Positions 6,320-6,809 of a stretch of DNA of 6,809 nucleotides are shown here, piece by piece; the first letter of the stretch is position 1, and every line of letters begins with the position of its first letter. The stretch comes from Aquifex aeolicus. Lineage in GTDB: Bacteria; Aquificota; Aquificia; Aquificales; Aquificaceae. Where the stretch lies: NCBI GenBank assembly GCA_011375045.1, contig DRNB01000249.1:1-6809 (forward strand). The letters are read 5' to 3'. The position numbers and the translations under genes are program-made. The notes below the pieces were generated by a model. The model saw only the letters and a program-made list of their open reading frames with translations, did no database searches and had not been told where the DNA came from.

Positions 6320-6809
6320 TCAGTTTCCCCCTACCGTTACCTCCGCCACGAGAACGGAGGGGGAGCCAACGCTCCCGTAAAACTTAAGATCGCTCCCCAC
6401 CGCAACTATTTTATTCCACAACTCGAGGACGTTTCCAGCAACGGTAACACCCCTGACGGCGTGGACGGGTTTCCCCCTCCTGTAGAGGACCCCGGAGGCA
6501 CCGAGGGAGAACTCGCCGGAAACGGGATCGACGGTGTGAAGACCCATCAGATCTATGACGAGCAGAACCTCCTCCTCCGCCTTCAGAAGATCCTGAAGGA
6601 GCACATCCCCCCTCTCCATAAAGAAGTTCGTTGTTCCCGAGGTGGGCAGGTTCCTGAAGCTCCTGCGCTCCGAGTTCCCCGTGGGCTCCGTCCCCGTCAG
6701 GGTCGCCGTATACAGGCTGTGGAGGAAACCCCTGAGGATCCCCCTGTCCACGAGGACGTTCCGCCTGCGGGGTATCCCCTCCGCATCGTAGGGGGCTGTG
6801 GCGAAACCC
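6320..6809 (-). CDS. pmbA: TldD/PmbA-family protein, TldE (PmbA) type, C-terminal part (5' truncated by window)
   Basis: TldD-TldE complexes are cytoplasmic metallopeptidases that process modified peptides and unfolded polypeptides; TldE/PmbA is the non-metal-binding partner (family knowledge). The reading frame is open to the window edge. The first visible residues read GFATAPYDAEGIPRRRNV, the family's G.G.APxDxEGxPxRR segment, so the gene does not begin at the internal GTG at 6751. Later segments typical of the family are TSGTTNFFME, DLMGLHTVDPVSGEFSLGASG, AGNVLELWNKIVAVGSDL and the terminal VTVGG. TldD proteins carry a metal-binding Cys (GTCGK-like) after the GNDL-type segment. Here the equivalent is FYGSVGSPS, and no Cys occurs in the visible part, which points to TldE/PmbA. 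The HExxxH region is outside the window, so TldD cannot be fully excluded. This is the first visible gene of the minus-strand set. Confidence 0.92.
   Translation of the reverse strand, partial: GFATAPYDAEGIPRRRNVLVDRGILRGFLHSLYTATLTGTEPTGNSERRSFRNLPTSGTTNFFMERGDVLLQDLLKAEEEVLLVIDLMGLHTVDPVSGEFSLGASGVLYRRGKPVHAVRGVTVAGNVLELWNKIVAVGSDLKFYGSVGSPSVLVAEVTVGGN
6327..6332 (-). promoter_or_regulatory. Ribosome binding site for the two-pass membrane protein
   Basis: The minus strand reads AGGGGG, 8 bases before the ATG at 6318 and inside the last codons of pmbA. It is a partial match to AGGAGG at a suitable distance, which supports the chosen start and coupling to pmbA translation. Confidence 0.5.

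Noticed and set aside
6340..6360. Inverted repeat CCTCCG...CGGAGG near the pmbA 3' end
   Set aside because: It has a 6-bp stem with a 9-base loop, lies inside conserved coding sequence, has no T tract, and is followed on the minus strand by a tightly coupled gene, so a terminator there is unlikely.
6320..6751. GTG at 6751 as the start of a small independent TldD-like gene
   Set aside because: The frame continues upstream to the window edge with the conserved APYDAEGIPRR segment, so this is the tail of a full-length gene cut by the window.

Overview
This GC-rich window is fully occupied by chromosomal genes and looks like DNA from a Gram-negative thermophile. An Omp85-type outer membrane protein implies an outer membrane. 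Arginine is written mostly as AGG/AGA, isoleucine often as ATA, and the proteins are rich in Glu, Lys and Arg, as in Aquificota-like hyperthermophiles. That taxonomic suggestion is inference from codon and residue use; no rRNA or other phylogenetic marker is present. I see no mobile elements, tRNA or rRNA genes, or CRISPR arrays, and no gene-free stretch longer than 23 bases.

Layout. (1) 1-317, plus strand: the 3' end of galU (UDP-glucose synthesis). (2) 283-2904, minus strand: a complete Omp85-family (BamA/TamA-like) outer membrane protein with an unusually long POTRA region; its 3' end overlaps galU tail to tail by 35 bp. (3) 2905-2927: a 23-bp gap between divergent start codons, with -10-like boxes on both strands that overlap each other. 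(4) 2928-4229, plus strand: purB, adenylosuccinate lyase. (5) 4226-6809, minus strand: a tightly packed gene set read in the order pmbA/tldE (3' part only), a small two-pass membrane protein, and a protein with two receiver-like domains on acidic, proline-rich linkers and a C-terminal four-fold helical repeat. Its last stop codon interlocks with the purB stop.

How the genes relate. galU and purB are housekeeping genes for sugar-nucleotide supply and purine synthesis, and the Omp85 protein inserts or exports outer-membrane proteins. None of these shares an obvious pathway, so their adjacency probably reflects compact packing. The most interesting part is the minus-strand set at 4226-6809. A membrane protein with a small extracytoplasmic domain and no kinase domain is directly followed by a protein with two degenerate receivers, which suggests a sensing or scaffolding module without a histidine kinase. 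Its function cannot be named from sequence alone.
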